Assembly: GCF_001305595.1 (NCBI RefSeq)
Contig: NZ_CP012402.1
Coordinates: forward strand, 386,001-450,000
Direction of reading: 5' to 3'
DNA length: 64,000 nt
DNA from: Azospirillum thiophilum
Lineage (GTDB): Bacteria > Pseudomonadota > Alphaproteobacteria > Azospirillales > Azospirillaceae
Each line of letters begins with the position of its first letter. Positions within the stretch are counted from its first letter, which is position 1. The position numbers and the translations under genes were made by a program. The notes beneath the pieces were generated by a model, which was not told the DNA's origin, made no database searches, and saw only the letters and a program-made list of their open reading frames with translations. Below are positions 44,123 through 54,648 of the stretch, piece after piece.

Positions 44123-45451
44123 CTAAGACGCGGTGCCGATTCCCAAAATCCGCACAGCCACCTGCTTCGTATAGGGGCTTGCCGCGAAATACTCGTAGCG
44201 TACGGCGTGCTCGACAGCAAATTCCTGGAAGGCCCGGTACTCGTCGTCTCGCCAGCTCAGGTTGCCGATATATTCGTCGAAGACGATGATGCTTCCCGGC
44301 CGGATCCGGTCGGCAAGCGCGGTCAGTACGGTGCGGGCCGACGCGTAGATGTCGCTGTCCACATTGACGAAACGCACCGGCCCCGGCTGTGCGGCGAGGA
44401 AGGGCGGCAGGCTGTCCTCGAACCAGCCCACATGCAGGCGGGCATTGTCGCGCACCGGCGGCAACTGATTGCCGGTGGTCAGCACGCCGCGCGGAGAATT
44501 GACCCAGCCTTCCGGCAGCCCCTCGAAGGAATCGAAGCCGTGGACTTCCTGCCCGGCCGCTTCGGCGATATGGTCGAGCGAGGTGCCGCGGCGTACGCCG
44601 AACTCCAGCACCAGACCCGGCGCTTGCGCACAGGCCAGCGCGTGACGCAGCAGCCGTCCACTGCTGCCGAACAGCCGGAAATCGGCGGAGAGGCGGGGCA
44701 GCAGGGCCTTCGCCCCGTCCGGCAGCGGCCGGCGCTTCGGGTTGTCGCCGACCTCCGCGGCTTCGACCCTGTCGGCCTCCTCGCCATGGCCGAGCAGCCG
44801 CAGGGTGGCGGCGAGATAGCCCCAGTATTTGCCGTTGGCCCCGCCGCAGCGGGTGGCGCGGCGGAGCCGGCGCAGGGCGTCGTCGGGACCGTGATGATGC
44901 AGCGCCTGGGCATGGCTGCCGAACCAGGCGGCGGCATGTTCGGGATCGTCGGCCAGCAGCGCATCGAAATGGGCCAGCGCTTCCTTGTCGCACCCCAGAT
45001 AGGCGGCGGCCGTCGCCGCCTCGAAGCGGATGTCGGCGGAGGGATCACCGGCGGCCAGCGCCTTGCGCGCCAGGGAAAGCGCATCGGCATAGCGGGCGTC
45101 TCGGCGCAGCGCGCCGGCCAGCGCAGCGATCAGGTCGGGGCGCTCGGGGGCGAGGCGGACCGCACGTTCCAGCCAGCGGACGGCGGGAAGAGGGGCGTTG
45201 TCGGCCTGATGGGCCCTGGCGAGAACCGCCAGCCGACCGGCCTCGCCGGGGTTGTCCGCCAGCACCCGGCGCAGGCAGGCGATGGCCGCCGGCGGGTCGC
45301 GGTGGCCGAGATAGGCCAGTCCGAGCAGATGAAGCCGCTCCATCCCGCCGGGAGCGGCCGCACCGCGCAGCAGGCGCAGGGCGGGGCGGTGGCGGCGCGC
45401 GCCGATCAGGGCGCGCGCTTGGTCCAGAACAGGATCAGTGGTCAAAATCAC
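44123..45451 (-). CDS. TPR protein fused to a TylF/macrocin-type methyltransferase
   Basis: A 442-residue protein. Residues 1-215 are tetratricopeptide-like helix pairs (for example LLGLAYLGHRDPPAAIACLRRVL). The C-terminal part (about 260-440) is a SAM-dependent methyltransferase of the TylF/MycF type: VLEFGVRRGTSLDHIAE (motif I), VHGFDSFEGLPEGW (motif II with the acidic residue), VNVDSDIYASARTVL and IIVFDEYIGN. Such fusions are seen near glycan or surface polymer genes, but none are here. It is followed upstream by a phospholipid-methyltransferase-like gene after 6 bp, so the two form an operon. Confidence 0.85.
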   Translation of the reverse strand: MILTTDPVLDQARALIGARRHRPALRLLRGAAAPGGMERLHLLGLAYLGHRDPPAAIACLRRVLADNPGEAGRLAVLARAHQADNAPLPAVRWLERAVRLAPERPDLIAALAGALRRDARYADALSLARKALAAGDPSADIRFEAATAAAYLGCDKEALAHFDALLADDPEHAAAWFGSHAQALHHHGPDDALRRLRRATRCGGANGKYWGYLAATLRLLGHGEEADRVEAAEVGDNPKRRPLPDGAKALLPRLSADFRLFGSSGRLLRHALACAQAPGLVLEFGVRRGTSLDHIAEAAGQEVHGFDSFEGLPEGWVNSPRGVLTTGNQLPPVRDNARLHVGWFEDSLPPFLAAQPGPVRFVNVDSDIYASARTVLTALADRIRPGSIIVFDEYIGNLSWRDDEYRAFQEFAVEHAVRYEYFAASPYTKQVAVRILGIGTAS

Positions 45452-45457
45452 TCGTCG

Positions 45458-46033
45458 TCAGGGCAGCCGTCGGAAGGTCCACACCGATGCCGGCGGCAGG
45501 TTCCGGGCGATCCAGGCATGGCGCCGCGGCTTGAGCCGCATCCGGCGGATCAGTTCCGGATTCACCGGGGCGAAGGGACCGTAGGTGAATTGCACGAAAA
45601 CCCCGTCGGGCGCCAGCACGGAAAAGGCGCCGCGCACGATTCGCGCCTGGACCGACAGCGGCATGGCGATCAGCGGCAGTCCCGACACCACGGCGTCGCA
45701 ATCCTCCCAGCCATGGGCCTGCACGATCCGGCGCAGCCGGGTCGCATCGCCGCGCACCACCGTGGCGTCCGGGTGCAACACCGACAGATGGTCGGCGAAG
45801 GCCGGGTCGAGTTCCACCATCAGCAGATTGTCGGGGGTGACGCCGTGGGCAAGCAGCGCCGTGGTGACCGGTCCGGTGCCCGGTCCCAGTTCCACCACCC
45901 GGCGGCCGGGACCGCACTGCGTCGCCTTGGCCATGGCCCGGCACAGTTCGGGGCCGCTCGGGGTGACGGAGGCAACCTTCAGGGGTGAGCGAATCCAGCG
46001 CTCGACAAAAAGCTTGCGTTCAGCAAGTGACAT
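45458..46033 (-). CDS. Class I SAM-dependent methyltransferase (PmtA-like)
   Basis: A 191-residue enzyme resembling bacterial phosphatidylethanolamine N-methyltransferase PmtA of the rhizobial type. It opens with ERKLFVERWIRSPLKVASVTPSG, then motif I VVELGPGTGPVTTALL, an acidic VELDPAF loop, GDATRL and a SGLPLIAMP active-region motif. If this is right it makes phosphatidylcholine precursors at the membrane. A general rRNA-adenine-dimethylase-like enzyme is the alternative. Confidence 0.82.
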   Translation of the reverse strand: MSLAERKLFVERWIRSPLKVASVTPSGPELCRAMAKATQCGPGRRVVELGPGTGPVTTALLAHGVTPDNLLMVELDPAFADHLSVLHPDATVVRGDATRLRRIVQAHGWEDCDAVVSGLPLIAMPLSVQARIVRGAFSVLAPDGVFVQFTYGPFAPVNPELIRRMRLKPRRHAWIARNLPPASVWTFRRLP

Positions 46034-46322
46034 CGACCGACCTCCTCACAGATGCCGGATCAATTCCTCGGCTCTGCTTCAACCTCTTTTACTGAGTTGC
46101 GTTTCATTGCGCCAGCCGAATGGATTTTGAACGATCGTTTAACAAAACCGTAAGAATCGACGATATCAGCATTTGTTAACAGTTGATGGATAGGATAATT
46201 TGTATGCGACGCAACGTTCGTGCCGCCTGCGGTGGGCAACTTTCCGGCGAGTGGGACCGGGCGATGCGGCGCCAATGAATCCGGATCAACCGGTGCCATG
46301 CTCTTCCGGGAGGGATGCAACC
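46034..46322. promoter_or_regulatory. Divergent region with an AACGATCGTT palindrome
   Basis: About 289 bp. A perfect palindrome AACGATCGTT at 46130-46139, with flanking T/A symmetry, lies 97 bp before the leftward methyltransferase start. A GATAAT at 46194-46199 may be a -10 element for the chemotaxis receptor. Confidence 0.4.
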
Positions 46323-48473
46323 TTGAATAGCCTGCTTTTGCGCCACAAGATTCCGGGGGCGGTGGTCGGGTCGGCGGTGCTGACGGCCCTGCTGCTCGGC
46401 AGCTTCGCCTATGTCGCGGCAACCGATCGGCTGCGCACCGCGGCCCAGGACAAGCTGGTGGCGTTGGCCGATGCCCGCGCCGCCAGTGTGGCATCGTATA
46501 TCGAGGGGCTGGAGGGCGACATCGTCCTGACGGCGAACACACGCTCCATGCGCGATGCCGCGGTTGCGCTGAACAACGGCTGGCGGATCGAGGCCGACCG
46601 CGGCGACCCCGGCACCCTGCTGCGCAAGCGCTATGTCGACGACAATCCCAACCCGCCGGCCGAGCGCTACAAGATGGAGAAGCCGGAGGGCAGCACCATG
46701 TACGACATGGCGCATCTGCGGCTGCATTCCTGGATGACCGACCTGATGCTGCGCCGCGGGCTGGCCGACGTGCTCCTGGTGTCGCAGGAGGGGCAGGTGG
46801 TCTACAGCGCCGCCAAGGGCGGCGATTTCGGCAAGCCGGTCGCCGACGGGCCGCTGGTCGCCCTGATGGATGCGGTGAAGCGCGATCCCAAGTCCGAAGA
46901 GGCGCAGAGCGCCGATTTCACCGCCTACACGCCGGCCGGCGGCGTGCCTTCGGCCTTCCTCGCCACTCCGGTGGTGCTGCGGCAGCCGGACGGCAACCAG
47001 CAGACGCTGGCGACGCTGGTGTTCCGCATGGAGTCGAACGGGCTGGACCGCATCATGCGTGCCACCGGCGGCATGGGGGACAGCGGCGACACGTTCCTGT
47101 TGGGGCAGGACGGACGGCTGCGCAGCACGCCGCGCTTCGCCCGGGAAATGGCCGTGCTGAAGCCCTATGACGGCGGCGCCATCGGCGCCATCAAGAGCGA
47201 TCCCGACCGGGCCGGGGTGGTCGAGGCGACCGACGTCGGAGGCAACGGCCCGGCCCTGACCGCCTATCGGCCGATGGCGCATGGTGGCTTCCACTGGCTG
47301 GTGCTGGCGGAGGCGGCGGTGGACGAGATCCTCGCGCCGGTCCATTCCATGCGCAACCAGATGATCGGAGCTGGGGCCGTCCTGTTGCTGGTCGTCTGCC
47401 TGGGCGGCGTCCTGTTTGCCCGCGGCATCACCCGTCCGCTGTCGGCGATGTCCGAGGCGATGCAGCGTCTGGCCCAGGGCGAACGCCGGCTCGACGTGCC
47501 GGCGCAGGAGCGCCATGACGAGATCGGCCGGATGGCCGGCGCCATGCAGGTGTTCAAGGAGGCGCTGATCAGGGCCGACGAGCTCCATGCCGAACAGGAG
47601 CGGATCCAGCTGCTGCGCGAGGAGCGCACCCGCCAGCTGGAACGGGTGACGGACGGCTTCGATGCGCGGGTCGGTGGCATCGTCCGCGCGGTGGCCAATG
47701 CCGCCGGCGGGCTGGAGACGACCGCAAGGTCGATGAGCGACGGCGCCGACCGGACGCTGCACGAGGCGACCAGCGTCGCCGCGGCTGCCGACCAGACCGC
47801 GAGCAACGTCGGCACGGTGGCGTCGGCGGCCAACCAGCTGCGTGCCTCGATCGGCGACATCGGCCGTCACATCCAGGAATCGAGCCGCATCACCCAGGCC
47901 GCCGTCGGCGCGGCTGCCCAGGCCGGCGAGACCATGCGGGTGGTGGTGGAGACCGCCAACCGCATCGGTACCGTCGTGCAGCTGATCCACGACATCGCGG
48001 CGCAGACCAACCTGCTGGCGTTGAACGCCACCATCGAGGCGGCGCGGGCGGGCGAGGCGGGCAAGGGCTTCGCCGTCGTCGCCAACGAGGTCAAGCACCT
48101 CGCCTCGCAGACCGCCAAGGCCACCGACGAGATCGGCAGCCAGATCGGCACCATGCAGTCGGTGACAGACGGGGCCGCCGCCTCCATCGGTCAGATCGTG
48201 ACGGTGATCGAGGACATGGGCCGCATCTCCGACATCGTCGCCAACGCCATCGAGGAGCAGGGCAACGCCACGATGGACATCGCCGCCAACGCCGATCAGG
48301 CTGCCAAGGCGACCCAGTCGGTCACCGCGATCATCGACGGGGTGGCGCGGTCCGCTGACACGACCAAAACGGTGGCGGGAGAGGTTCTGACCTCGTCCCA
48401 GGACCTGACGCGACAGGCCGGCCACCTGCGGGCGGAGATCGAACGCTTCCTGGCCGATATCAAGGCGGCATGA
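46323..48473 (+). CDS. Methyl-accepting chemotaxis protein with double-Cache sensor
   Basis: About 716 residues from a TTG start. A short cytoplasmic tail and first helix ([23 protein letters not shown]) precede a large periplasmic dCache-like domain (about 35-335), a second helix ([22 protein letters not shown]), a HAMP domain and the signalling hairpin, whose tip is [23 protein letters not shown]. Methylation and CheR-binding pentapeptide tails are not evident. The TTG was chosen because GGGAGGGA lies eight bases upstream and the protein then starts just before the first helix; an ATG at 46275 is the alternative. Ligand unknown. Confidence 0.9.
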   Translation: MNSLLLRHKIPGAVVGSAVLTALLLGSFAYVAATDRLRTAAQDKLVALADARAASVASYIEGLEGDIVLTANTRSMRDAAVALNNGWRIEADRGDPGTLLRKRYVDDNPNPPAERYKMEKPEGSTMYDMAHLRLHSWMTDLMLRRGLADVLLVSQEGQVVYSAAKGGDFGKPVADGPLVALMDAVKRDPKSEEAQSADFTAYTPAGGVPSAFLATPVVLRQPDGNQQTLATLVFRMESNGLDRIMRATGGMGDSGDTFLLGQDGRLRSTPRFAREMAVLKPYDGGAIGAIKSDPDRAGVVEATDVGGNGPALTAYRPMAHGGFHWLVLAEAAVDEILAPVHSMRNQMIGAGAVLLLVVCLGGVLFARGITRPLSAMSEAMQRLAQGERRLDVPAQERHDEIGRMAGAMQVFKEALIRADELHAEQERIQLLREERTRQLERVTDGFDARVGGIVRAVANAAGGLETTARSMSDGADRTLHEATSVAAAADQTASNVGTVASAANQLRASIGDIGRHIQESSRITQAAVGAAAQAGETMRVVVETANRIGTVVQLIHDIAAQTNLLALNATIEAARAGEAGKGFAVVANEVKHLASQTAKATDEIGSQIGTMQSVTDGAAASIGQIVTVIEDMGRISDIVANAIEEQGNATMDIAANADQAAKATQSVTAIIDGVARSADTTKTVAGEVLTSSQDLTRQAGHLRAEIERFLADIKAA

Positions 48474-48586
48474 GGGCGGCGTAAGGGGGGCGGGTGCCGG
48501 CCATGGTGGAACCGATCCGTCCTGTTCTCCTTTTCTTCTCACTGCGCCGTTGACAGGGCCGTGACGGACGGGGCACGGTCGCAGGA

Positions 48587-49444
48587 GTGGAAGAAAGAGT
48601 GAACAGGGAACCACGACACGCCATGCCGACGCTCGCACCCGATCATTCGGACCTGTTCGACGATGCGGGCAAGCCGCCCCGTCTGCTGGAACTGGACGTC
48701 GCGAGGATCATCCGCAATCCCAACCTGCCGCGGCGCCATTTCGACCCGGACGAGATGCAGGGGCTGGCCGACTCGATCGCGCATTACGGGTTGAAGCAGC
48801 CGATCCTGGTGCAGGAGACGGTCGGCGGCCACCGGCTGGTTGCCGGCGAGCGGCGGCTGCGCGCGCATGAGATGCTCGGGCTGGCGACGGTCTACGCGCT
48901 GGTCACCTCCGGCAATCCGGACGAGCTGACGCTGGTCGAGAATGTCCAGCGTGTCGACCTCGACGCGCTCGAACTGGCGGAGGCGCTGGCCCGGCTGATC
49001 GACCGTTTCGGCTACACCCAGGAGCAGCTCGGCCGCATCATCGGCAAGAGCCAGAGCAACATCAGCCACACCCTTCGGCTGAACGCACTGCCGGAGACGA
49101 TCAAGCAGGAATATGCCGCCGCCCACCACGACGTCTCCCGCTCCACCCTGATCGAGATCGCCTGGATCAAGGATCTGGAAGAGCAGATGGCGCTGTGGGA
49201 GCAGGTGAAGGCGGGCGACGGTACTGTCCAGGCCGCCCGCAGCCGCAAGGATGCCGCCAAGGAGCCGTCGCTGCGCACCATGTCGGCGGTCGGCCGCTTC
49301 CTGGATGCGCTGCGCCGCGCCACCGCCCGGCTGGGCGACCCGCGCGAGCATCGCGCCTATGTCGACGACATGCAGCGCCGCGAACTGATCGGGCTGCGCC
49401 GCCGCATCGACCTGCTGCTGGGCGACGACCCGACGGTGGATTGA
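48587..49444 (+). CDS. ParB/Spo0J-family protein
   Basis: A 285-residue ParB-like protein. The CTPase/ParB-N domain (about 38-130) has the arginine motif GERRLRAHEM and ENVQRVDLDALELAEAL; the KorB-type helix-turn-helix is near FGYTQEQLGRIIGKSQSNISHTLRLNAL. No parA lies next to it, and the C-terminal half differs from the chromosomal ParB, so it may be a nucleoid- or plasmid-type paralogue. The start is unsure: GTG 48587, GTG 48602 and ATG 48623 all lack a clear ribosome site. Confidence 0.88.
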   Translation: MEERVNREPRHAMPTLAPDHSDLFDDAGKPPRLLELDVARIIRNPNLPRRHFDPDEMQGLADSIAHYGLKQPILVQETVGGHRLVAGERRLRAHEMLGLATVYALVTSGNPDELTLVENVQRVDLDALELAEALARLIDRFGYTQEQLGRIIGKSQSNISHTLRLNALPETIKQEYAAAHHDVSRSTLIEIAWIKDLEEQMALWEQVKAGDGTVQAARSRKDAAKEPSLRTMSAVGRFLDALRRATARLGDPREHRAYVDDMQRRELIGLRRRIDLLLGDDPTVD

Positions 49445-49477
49445 GCGATGGTGGGCTGAGGAGCCCGGCGGGTCCCC

Positions 49478-50110
49478 TCAGTCGTTCAGGAACGGGTTGT
49501 ACAGCCGCTCCTGGCCGAAGCTGGACATCGGACCATGGCCGGGGATGAAGGCGAAATCGTCGCCGTAGGGCAACAGTTTGTCGTGGATCGAGGCGATCAG
49601 GTCGCCGTGATTGCCCTTGGGGAAATCGCTGCGGCCGACCGAGCCCTGGAACAGCACGTCGCCGACGATGGCGAGCTTGGACGGCCGGTGGACGAACACC
49701 ACATGGCCGGGGGTGTGGCCGGGGCAGTGGCGGACCTCCAGCGTCTGGTTGCCGATGGTCACCGTATCGCCCTCCTCCAGCCAGCGGTCCGGCGTGAAGG
49801 AGCGGACGGGGGGAAAGCCGAACATCTGGCTCTGCATCGGCATGCCGTCGATCCAGAACTGGTCCTCGCGCTGCGGCCCCTCGATCGGCAGCGACAGCTT
49901 GTCGGCAAGGTCGGCGACGGCGCCGGCATGGTCGATGTGGCCGTGGGTGACCAGGATCTTCTCCAGGGTCACTCCCTTGGCCTTCGCGGCGGCGAGGATG
50001 CGGTCGAGGTCGCCGCCGGGGTCGATGGCAGCGCCCTTCATCGTCTCGGGGCACCAGAGCACCGTACAGTTCTGCTGGAACGGGGTGACCGGAACGATCG
50101 CGTACTGCAT
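49478..50110 (-). CDS. MBL-fold metallohydrolase (glyoxalase II-like)
   Basis: A 210-residue metallo-beta-lactamase-fold enzyme with the full metal set: THGHIDHAGA, CPGHTPGH, and GDVLFQGSVGRSD carrying the bridging aspartate, with GHGP at the end. Size and motifs fit the YcbL-like class of glyoxalase II relatives, which hydrolyse S-lactoylglutathione or other thioesters. Its promoter faces an Rrf2 regulator gene. Confidence 0.92.
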   Translation of the reverse strand: MQYAIVPVTPFQQNCTVLWCPETMKGAAIDPGGDLDRILAAAKAKGVTLEKILVTHGHIDHAGAVADLADKLSLPIEGPQREDQFWIDGMPMQSQMFGFPPVRSFTPDRWLEEGDTVTIGNQTLEVRHCPGHTPGHVVFVHRPSKLAIVGDVLFQGSVGRSDFPKGNHGDLIASIHDKLLPYGDDFAFIPGHGPMSSFGQERLYNPFLND

Positions 50111-50324
50111 GTCCTGTCCTTCGGGGCTGCTTGCGAACGGGTGCGACGGGTCGGATAGCGGCGCGACCTTAACGCGCCGGGGGCGTTGGCCGCAAATCCT
50201 TCGCGCAAACCCTTCTCTTCGGTGGTCGAATCTGGCTACTGTCCGCTGTTCACAGCACGGTCCCGGCCCCTTCGGTCGAATATCGGGCCGGTACGAAATG
50301 TTAACCATCAAGCTTTAGAGCGAA

Positions 50325-50341
50325 GCGGTCGGTCCGACCGC
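50325..50341. promoter_or_regulatory. Perfect 17-bp palindrome upstream of the Rrf2 gene
   Basis: GCGGTCGG-T-CCGACCGC lies 28 bp before the ATG of the Rrf2-type gene and about 215 bp from the divergent MBL gene. It could be the operator of that regulator. The match to a known Rrf2 site is not established. Confidence 0.45.
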
Positions 50342-50368
50342 CGCCGCAAAGGAACGGATTCCGCCGGA

Positions 50369-50821
50369 ATGCTCTCGCAGAAAGCCAAATACGCGTTGCG
50401 TGCCCTGATCATGCTGGCGGAGAAGGACACCGGCGATCTGATCCTGATCGCCGACATCGCGGAACGCGAGAACATCCCGCGCAAGTTCCTCGAAGCGATC
50501 CTGGTCGAACTGCGCAAGGAAGGCCTGTTGTTCGCCAAGCGCGGCAAGAGCGGCGGCTACCGGCTGGCCCGCCCGGCCACCGAGATCTCCTTCGGCGAGG
50601 TGATTCGCCTGATCGACGGCCATCTGGCGCCGATCCCCTGCGCCAGCAAGGCGTCCTTCAAGCCCTGCGAAGACTGCATCGATACCGAGACCTGCTCGGT
50701 CCGCTGGCTGATGGTCCAGGTCCGCGATGCCACCGCCAATGTGCTGGACAACCGCACCCTGGCCGACGCCCTGCGCCATCGCCAGTCCACCGGCAACATC
50801 GCGGCGAATTTCGACATCTGA
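50369..50821 (+). CDS. Rrf2-family transcriptional regulator
   Basis: A 150-residue regulator: winged helix with SQKAKYALRALIMLAE and ENIPRKFLEAILVELRKEGL, then GKSGGYRLARP, and a cysteine-rich loop with four cysteines (PCASK, KPCEDC, ETC) in place of the three-cysteine IscR set. Members of this type include CymR- and NsrR-like sensors. It is 128 bp upstream of the atypical SDR gene, which it may control. It is distinct from the suf regulator. Confidence 0.92.
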   Translation: MLSQKAKYALRALIMLAEKDTGDLILIADIAERENIPRKFLEAILVELRKEGLLFAKRGKSGGYRLARPATEISFGEVIRLIDGHLAPIPCASKASFKPCEDCIDTETCSVRWLMVQVRDATANVLDNRTLADALRHRQSTGNIAANFDI

Positions 50822-50949
50822 CATCGATGAACGATACCCCTGCCTCGAATCGGGTTTGAGGCGGCGGCCGGCCGACCATATGCTTGCCGGAACTCAAGGC
50901 GCCGGTATCGGCCGTCGATGCCGGGCGCAGGGCTTCGGGAGGATTCGTA

Positions 50950-51654
50950 ATGTCCGCAGACAAGGTTGCCGTCATCACCGCCGGCGGCAGCGGCATGGGT
51001 GCCGCCTCGGCGCGGCGGCTGGCGGCCGACGGGTTCAAGGTCGCGATCCTGTCCTCGTCGGGCAAGGGCGAGGCATTGGCCGGCGAACTGGGCGGCTTGG
51101 GCGTGACCGGGACCAACCAGTCCAATGACGATCTGAAGCGCCTGGTCGACAGCACCATGGAGCGCTGGGGCCGCATCGACGTGCTGGTCAACAGCGCCGG
51201 CCACGGCCCCCGTGCGCCGCTGCTGGAGATCACCGACGAGGACTGGCACCGCGGGATCGAGGTCTATTTCCTCAACGTTGTGCGGGCGGTGCGGCTGGTG
51301 GCGCCAGTCATGGTGACGCAGAAGGCCGGGTCGATCGTCAACATCTCCACCGCCTGGGCCTTCGAGCCGAGCGCGATGTTCCCGACTTCCGCCGTCGCCC
51401 GTGCCGGGCTGGCCGCCTACACCAAGATCTTCGCCGACCAGTATGCCGTGCAGAATGTGCGGATGAACAACGTCCTGCCGGGCTGGATCGACAGCCTGCC
51501 GGCGACCGAGGAGCGCCGCCAGGGCGTGCCGATGCAGCGCTACGGCAGCAGCGAGGAGATCGCCGCCACCGTCGCCTTCCTGGCCTCGCCGGGGGCGGGC
51601 TACATCACCGGTCAGAACATCCGGGTCGACGGCGGCCTGACCCGCGCGGTCTGA
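50950..51654 (+). CDS. SDR-fold protein with a changed catalytic site
   Basis: A 234-residue short-chain dehydrogenase-fold protein. The cofactor loop is TAGGSGMG, and NSAG, NISTAWAF and the C-terminal ITGQNIRVDGG are present. Where classical enzymes have YxxxK, this one reads SAVAR (within FPTSAVARAGL), so tyrosine and lysine are both replaced. Either the chemistry differs or it only binds cofactor. The gene ends at a strong shared terminator with purA. Confidence 0.85.
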   Translation: MSADKVAVITAGGSGMGAASARRLAADGFKVAILSSSGKGEALAGELGGLGVTGTNQSNDDLKRLVDSTMERWGRIDVLVNSAGHGPRAPLLEITDEDWHRGIEVYFLNVVRAVRLVAPVMVTQKAGSIVNISTAWAFEPSAMFPTSAVARAGLAAYTKIFADQYAVQNVRMNNVLPGWIDSLPATEERRQGVPMQRYGSSEEIAATVAFLASPGAGYITGQNIRVDGGLTRAV

Positions 51655-51676
51655 CCGCCGCGGGATCACTCAGAAA

Positions 51677-51709
51677 AGCGAAGGGCCGGCAATGCGCCGG
51701 CCCTTCGCT
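51677..51709. terminator. Bidirectional terminator between the SDR gene and purA
   Basis: A perfect 14-bp stem, AGCGAAGGGCCGGC and its complement, with the loop AATGC. A-rich and T-rich flanks on the two sides fit termination in both directions. Confidence 0.85.
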
Positions 51710-51732
51710 GTTTCAACCATCCTGCCGCCGGG

Positions 51733-53025
<1,293 letters not shown>

Positions 53026-53127
53026 CTCTCGTCTCCGCAATACTGCAAAAAGGAACCGCTCGACCGCCCGATCCACCGCACGGCACCATCCGTGCGGCGT
53101 GGGGAGCCGATCACCCGCTCTCCGGGT

Positions 53128-54306
53128 TTACCCGACCGTCCGGACGTCCCCGTCCGCCAGCCAATGGCCGCAATGGAGCCGTCCGGCTTCCGCGGCCGCA
53201 TCGGCCACCGGGGCCAGCCCGGCCACCGTCACCCAACCCTCGGCCCGCAGTTTGCGTGCCGATTCCCAACTCGTGCCATGCGGCACATAAACGCGCCCCG
53301 GGGCCTTGGCCGCCGGAACGGCGCGCAGCAGCGTGTCCATGTAGAGGGTGAAGCCGGTCGCCGGCTCGCCCCGGCCGTCGCCTTTGCCGTCCCCTCTGGC
53401 CTCTCCCTGCGCTCCGGCGCGATAGCGCCCGCCCTGGCCCAGTTCCCCCGCCGCGCGGGAGAACAGGGTGAAGCTGAGGCCGGTCTGATATTCGAAGCCG
53501 CGATGTTCCACCAGATCGACGGTGACCGTCAGGCCGGGCATCGCCGCGCGCAGCAGCGCCAGCGTCTCGGTCAGCCGGCGGCGGTCCTTCTCGGCGCCCT
53601 CCGGCAGCGGCAGGGCGGCCAGCGCCTGCATGGCGCGGTCGGCCGGGCCGGACGCGGTCATCAGCGATTCCAGCAGGGCCGCCGCCGGTCCGCCGACCGC
53701 CGCCACCGCGGCGGCGTCCTTACGGTCGAGCGCCGCGCGCAGCTCCCGGATCTCCTCCTCGCCCAGGCCGAGCCCGGCGCAGATGCGCGACACCATGGTC
53801 GGCACGCAGAGATCGACCGACAGGTGCGGCACGCCGATGGCCGTCAAAGCCTGGACGGCCAGCAGCACCACCTCGGCATCGGCCTCCGCCTCCAGCGCGC
53901 CGATCAGCTCGACGCCGACCTGGGTGAACTGGCGTTCCGGGCGCAGCTGCGACCCCTTCACCCGCAGCACCTGCCCGGCGTAGCACAGGCGCAGCGGCCG
54001 GGCCTCGTTCTTCAGGCGGGTGGTGGCGATGCGGGCGATCTGCGGGGTGATGTCGGCGCGCACCGCCATCATGCGCTGCGAATGCGGGTCCATCAGCCGG
54101 AAGGTCTGCTTGGACATCGCGGCGCCGGGGCCGGACAGCAGGTTCTCCTCGAACTCCACCAGCGGCGGGTCGACGCGGCGATAGCCCTGCGCGGCGAATT
54201 CCGCCAGCAGGCGTTCGACGGCGGCCGCCTCGTGCGCCGCTTCGGACGGCAACACGTCGTGCAGTCCGGCGGGAAGCAGGGCGGAACTCAATGCGTCGGC
54301 GGGCAT
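53128..54306 (-). CDS. hisZ: ATP phosphoribosyltransferase regulatory subunit HisZ
   Basis: A 392-residue class II synthetase-like protein without the anticodon domain of HisRS. Motif 2-like LRLCYAGQVLR and the RPERQFTQVGVELIG segment are present, and the second histidine-binding block DLVEHRGFEYQTGLSFTLF is also seen. HisZ binds a short HisG to form the active ATP-PRT. hisG is not in the window. The ATG follows a GC-rich spacer after the divergent unknown gene. Confidence 0.94.
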   Translation of the reverse strand: MPADALSSALLPAGLHDVLPSEAAHEAAAVERLLAEFAAQGYRRVDPPLVEFEENLLSGPGAAMSKQTFRLMDPHSQRMMAVRADITPQIARIATTRLKNEARPLRLCYAGQVLRVKGSQLRPERQFTQVGVELIGALEAEADAEVVLLAVQALTAIGVPHLSVDLCVPTMVSRICAGLGLGEEEIRELRAALDRKDAAAVAAVGGPAAALLESLMTASGPADRAMQALAALPLPEGAEKDRRRLTETLALLRAAMPGLTVTVDLVEHRGFEYQTGLSFTLFSRAAGELGQGGRYRAGAQGEARGDGKGDGRGEPATGFTLYMDTLLRAVPAAKAPGRVYVPHGTSWESARKLRAEGWVTVAGLAPVADAAAEAGRLHCGHWLADGDVRTVG

Positions 54307-54648
54307 GACCAGCGTCGTCTCGTTTCAGGCAGAGGTTTCAGGCAGCGGCAGGGGTACCGCGGCGAATGTCGGACACACGGGGCGGGCTAATACCCGACCC
54401 CCGCTCCGCATGCAAATGGAAAAGCCCCGCAAGCCGCCGGCATCTCCCCTGCGCGGCCGGTGCGGGCCGGCAGAACCGGTTCCGGCGGAGCCCGCCGGCC
54501 GCTTCGGGGCAAGGCGATTGTCGTCGCGCACAATCGACGGTGCGGCGCCGCAAACTGGGCGGTTCCGGGGACAAGAATTCGATTGAATTCGTCGCAAAGA
54601 TGTTCGAATCCTGGATTGCTGGCACTCGGAATGGGGAGGGTGCGGCGG

